From Clostridiales bacterium (GTDB lineage Bacteria; Bacillota; Clostridia; Lachnospirales; UBA12420), in assembly GCA_003452395.1 (NCBI GenBank), contig DMOI01000003.1, positions 1 to 6,084 of the forward strand: DNA of 6,084 bases, read 5' to 3'. Shown here one piece after another: positions 4,398 through 6,084 of the stretch. Every line of letters starts with the position of its first letter. Within the stretch, counting starts at the first letter, position 1. The notes under the pieces were generated by a model that was not told where the DNA came from, searched no databases, and saw only the letters and a list, made by a program, of their open reading frames with translations. A program made the position numbers and the translations under genes.

Positions 4398-4455
4398 GTT
4401 AGAATAAGCCAAAAAAATCACGAGAAGCTTCGTGACTTTTTTGGAGTATTCTAAC
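4398..4455. terminator. Long bidirectional hairpin terminator between the transposase and the pilZ remnant
   Basis: An outer 9-bp stem GTTAGAATA (4398-4406) / TATTCTAAC (4447-4455) is followed by a 2-nt mismatch. A second stem then pairs CC plus an A-run (4409-4416) with a T-run plus GG (4437-4444). The inner stem TCACGA/TCGTGA (4418-4423 with 4430-4435) closes a small loop. T-runs on both strands allow termination of the transposase transcript and of the minus-strand pilZ transcript, whose stop codon (4451-4453) lies in the outer stem. It shares its core with the hairpin at 3269-3322. Confidence 0.75.
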
Positions 4456-4912
4456 TACAAGGAAATTCAGCAAATGTACAGTATGAACAGCTTTTTAACG
4501 GTTCTTTTGATTTTTTTTGTAGTGTTGCAAAACGGTTAAATATTTGAAGATATTTTTTTAACTCTTCATCGTCTAGGGCAAATTGAACACCATATCTATG
4601 TATGTCCTTGTAAGTTCTTTTCCATAATATTATGCCTGTAAACATTAAATTTTCATCTAAAATTCTAGTTTAAAAATTATATGTGACACCACTTTTTACA
4701 GGAAAACTAAGTTTTGTTGAAAATGAAAACCCTCTAGCACTAAGATTTGTGGCACACACCTTTGTATAACCAGTTTGTACAGGCTGATCGTTTAAATATG
4801 CGATAGTTAAATCAATACATAAAGGTGGTTTAAGATCCAAACGAAACACCTTTCTTTTTTCTCTTCCTTCGCCTACTCCTTCATACATTTCGTCACTCAT
4901 TTCTTTATCCAC
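4451..4912 (-). pseudogene. PilZ-domain (c-di-GMP receptor) gene interrupted by one in-frame stop
   Basis: The frame reads continuously over 153 codons except for a TAA at codon 81 (4670-4672). Before it, the 80-residue part has the PilZ signature: R20-K-V-F-R24 (RxxxR) and N56-L-S-A-R-G61 (the D/N-x-S-x-x-G box), together forming the c-di-GMP-binding surface. After it, the same frame continues TRILDENLMFTGIILW and then YGVQFALDDEELKKYL (about residues 107-122), the typical final strand and helix of the fold. The gene is thus split by a nonsense substitution, not a frameshift. The start is GTG at 4912, 8 nt after AAGGAGG; the ATG at 4900 is too far from that site. The C-terminus is Cys-rich. 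The truncated product would lack the last strands of the barrel and is probably unstable. Sequencing error or very recent loss cannot be excluded, since promoter and ribosome site are intact. Confidence 0.8.
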
Positions 4913-4940
4913 TTTTTATTCCTCCTTATAATTTTATAAA

Positions 4941-4969
4941 ATTATAGCATATATAACATATTATGTAAA
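4941..4969 (-). promoter_or_regulatory. Promoter of the PilZ gene, overlapping a 20-bp palindrome
   Basis: On the minus strand, TTTACA (4969-4964) and TATAAT (4946-4941) are 17 bp apart. The -10 box is the edge of a perfect 20-bp AT-only palindrome, TATAATTTTATAAAATTATA (4927-4946), which reaches almost to the ribosome site at 4921-4927. This could be an operator, but an all-A/T palindrome is weak evidence in such AT-rich DNA. Confidence 0.6.
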
Positions 4970-5014
4970 TCATTTAGTTGAAAAATTTAAAAAATGTAAA
5001 TTTATGAATAGCGT

Positions 5015-5043
5015 TTGACATCTTCGCTAATTTTGACTATAAT
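5015..5043 (+). promoter_or_regulatory. Perfect-consensus promoter of the PHP phosphoesterase gene
   Basis: TTGACA (5015-5020) and TATAAT (5038-5043) are exact consensus hexamers with a 17-bp spacer. The predicted start near 5050 gives a ~27-nt leader containing the ribosome site AGGGGAG (5062-5068). It is divergent from the pilZ promoter; the two lie about 50 bp apart. Confidence 0.75.
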
Positions 5044-5076
5044 AAAAATATAGTTTAAACTAGGGGAGATGAAGAG

Positions 5077-5943
5077 ATGATTGATTTACATGTACATACA
5101 ACTAGGTCGGATGGACAGTTTGAACCTAGCGAAGTAATAAAGCTTGCAAAAAGCCAAGGGTTAAAGGCTATAGCAATAACAGATCATGACACTATAGATG
5201 GGATAGAAGATGCAGTTAATGCGGGTAAGGAGTATGATATGGAGGTAATACCAGGTATTGAGATTAGTGCTGAGTATGAAGAAGATATGCATATTTTAGG
5301 ATATTATATTGATATTAATAGCCCATATATTATAGAAGCGACAAGAGTAATGAAGAATAAACGTGATGAGAGAAATGATAAAATGATTGAAGCTTTTAAT
5401 AAATTGGGAGTGAGTATTACTTTGAAAGATGTGAAAAAGTATGCAAGTGGTGATGTTTTGGGGAAACCTCATTTTGCTAAGGCTCTTTTAGAAAAAGGGT
5501 ATATAAAAGAATATAAAGAAGCATTTATTAAATATTTTAAGAATGAGGAATTATCAAAGATAAAAAGAGAAATGCTTACTCCGAAAGAAAGTATCGAGTT
5601 AATAATAAATTCAGGAGGTATACCAGTGCTTGCTCACCCTAAAAGTCTAAAGTTAGATTTTAATGAGTTAGAGGAAAAAATAATCGAGCTTAAGTCATAT
5701 GGGCTTAAAGGAATAGAGTGTATATATAGTTGGAATACTCCTTTGCAAATTTTAAAAAGCATAGAGATTGCTAAAAAACATAATTTGTTAATTACTGCTG
5801 GAACTGACTTTCATGGACCGAGTATTGACTCAGAACTTGAACTCGGAAGAGGAATAAATGGCAATTTTGATGCACCATATGAATTATTAGAAGAGATAAA
5901 AAAACATAGAATAAGCAAAGTGACATTTAACTCTACTACCTAA
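5077..5943 (+). CDS. PHP-domain metal-dependent phosphoesterase (YciV/TrpH-like)
   Basis: This 288-aa cytoplasmic protein of the polymerase and histidinol phosphatase (PHP) family is the usual length for the YciV/TrpH branch (E. coli member about 293 aa). All metal-ligand motifs are present: DLHVHTTRSDG (H5, H7, D12), TDHD (35-38, H37), GIEIS (E62), H72 in DMHILGY, GKPHFA (H132), LAHP (H187) and TDFHG (D244, H246). They fit a trinuclear metal site in a distorted TIM barrel. The E. coli homologue removes 3'-phosphate from 3',5'-nucleotide bisphosphates and acts as a 5'-3' exoribonuclease (RNase AM) in RNA maturation. A similar activity is likely but inferred. The ATG follows AGGGGAG by 8 nt; the ATG at 5069 is closed by a stop after three codons. 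The gene is monocistronic between its own promoter and the terminator at 5960. Confidence 0.9.
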   Translation: MIDLHVHTTRSDGQFEPSEVIKLAKSQGLKAIAITDHDTIDGIEDAVNAGKEYDMEVIPGIEISAEYEEDMHILGYYIDINSPYIIEATRVMKNKRDERNDKMIEAFNKLGVSITLKDVKKYASGDVLGKPHFAKALLEKGYIKEYKEAFIKYFKNEELSKIKREMLTPKESIELIINSGGIPVLAHPKSLKLDFNELEEKIIELKSYGLKGIECIYSWNTPLQILKSIEIAKKHNLLITAGTDFHGPSIDSELELGRGINGNFDAPYELLEEIKKHRISKVTFNSTT

Positions 5944-5959
5944 AATAAATACTATATTT

Positions 5960-6002
5960 AAAAAGCTACAAGCATTTTATTTATTTGCTTGTAGCTTTTT
6001 TT
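5960..6002. terminator. Bidirectional terminator between convergent genes
   Basis: A perfect 15-bp stem (5960-5974 with 5986-6000, core AGCTACAAGCA/TGCTTGTAGCT) has an 11-nt loop. It is flanked by five A on the left and seven T on the right. It starts 17 bp after the PHP gene and ends 2 bp before the stop codon of the minus-strand gene, so it serves both. Confidence 0.85.
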
Positions 6003-6003
6003 G

Positions 6004-6084
6004 TTATTCTAAGTCGTCCGGATTACTTTCATCATCAATATCATCATCTTCATCATCACTTGGTTCGAAGCTAGAACATATAGC
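6004..6084 (-). CDS. C-terminal end of a minus-strand protein with an acidic tail (partial)
   Basis: Only the last 26 codons are in the window; the gene continues beyond 6084. The visible residues end in a strongly acidic tail: SDDEDDDIDDESNPDDLE follows AICSSFEP, then TAA at 6004-6006. About half of the final 18 residues are Asp. The adjoining bidirectional terminator supports a real gene end. The GATGAT-type codon run could also be read as a simple repeat, but the frame is open and ends properly at the terminator. The protein family cannot be told from this fragment. Confidence 0.6.
   Translation of the reverse strand, partial: AICSSFEPSDDEDDDIDDESNPDDLE

Larger units (their letters stand above)
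3413..4398 (+). mobile_element. Complete RAYT/Y1-transposase element with 12-bp inverted ends
   Basis: The left terminal sequence AATGGGGTCAGG (3413-3424) and CCTGACCCTATT (4337-4348) are inverted repeats matching at 11 of 12 positions and enclosing one transposase gene. A right-hand segment up to about 4398 (including CTTTGAATAAAG) recurs in the two degenerate copies in this window, so the mobile unit probably extends beyond the inverted repeat. The true outer boundaries cannot be fixed. No target-site duplication was found, as expected for HUH single-strand transposition. Related long hairpins lie on either side (3269-3322 and 4398-4455). Confidence 0.7.

Noticed and set aside
4451..4645. 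Separate 64-aa minus-strand gene
   Set aside because: It is in the same frame as the PilZ N-terminal part and completes the PilZ fold. It has no ribosome site of its own, so it is the 3' part of one broken gene.

Overview
The window is AT-rich. It has strong purine-rich ribosome binding sites, near-consensus sigma-70/SigA-type promoters with 17-bp spacers, and short intergenic regions with hairpin plus T-run terminators. This suggests a low-GC Firmicute, most likely a member of the Clostridia. That placement is inferred from composition and gene families, not from a marker gene.

Layout, left to right. (1) 41-600: a promoter and a stand-alone PemK/MazF-type endoribonuclease toxin gene with an N-terminal extension. 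(2) 601-1225: no protein gene. It holds a promoter with a palindrome in its spacer that drives a probable 75-80 nt orphan small RNA ending in an intrinsic terminator. After this come decayed ends of a RAYT-type transposable element, a nested MITE-like element with 27-bp inverted ends (880-1024), and a perfect-consensus promoter (1131-1159). (3) 1226-2518: a tight three-gene operon encoding an ADP-ribosyltransferase-like protein, a 98-aa small protein and a SecB-like chaperone. This is the order and content of a toxin-antitoxin-chaperone system of the CmdTAC type (anti-phage defence known from E. coli), and it is the most interesting locus here. (4) 2519-2822: hairpins, a second very short RAYT-element remnant, a 14-bp A-tract tandem repeat and a promoter. 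(5) 2823-3322: a hicB-hicA pair in which the toxin lacks its usual catalytic histidine, closed by a 22-bp perfect-stem terminator. (6) 3413-4398: a complete RAYT/Y1 (HUH) transposase element with 12-bp inverted ends. The transposase stop codon lies inside the right end. The element sits between two look-alike hairpin terminators. (7) 4451-4912, minus strand: a PilZ-domain (c-di-GMP receptor) gene broken by one in-frame stop. (8) 5077-5943: an intact PHP-domain phosphoesterase with a perfect-consensus promoter. (9) 5960-6084: a bidirectional terminator and the acidic C-terminal end of a convergent minus-strand gene.

Taken together, 1-4400 is an accessory island. Three toxin/defence loci (MazF-like, CmdTAC-like, HicBA) are interspersed with one intact and two degenerate RAYT-element copies. 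From about 4450 onward the content looks like ordinary chromosome (PilZ, PHP phosphoesterase). All functional assignments rest on motif recognition by eye; no database search was run.
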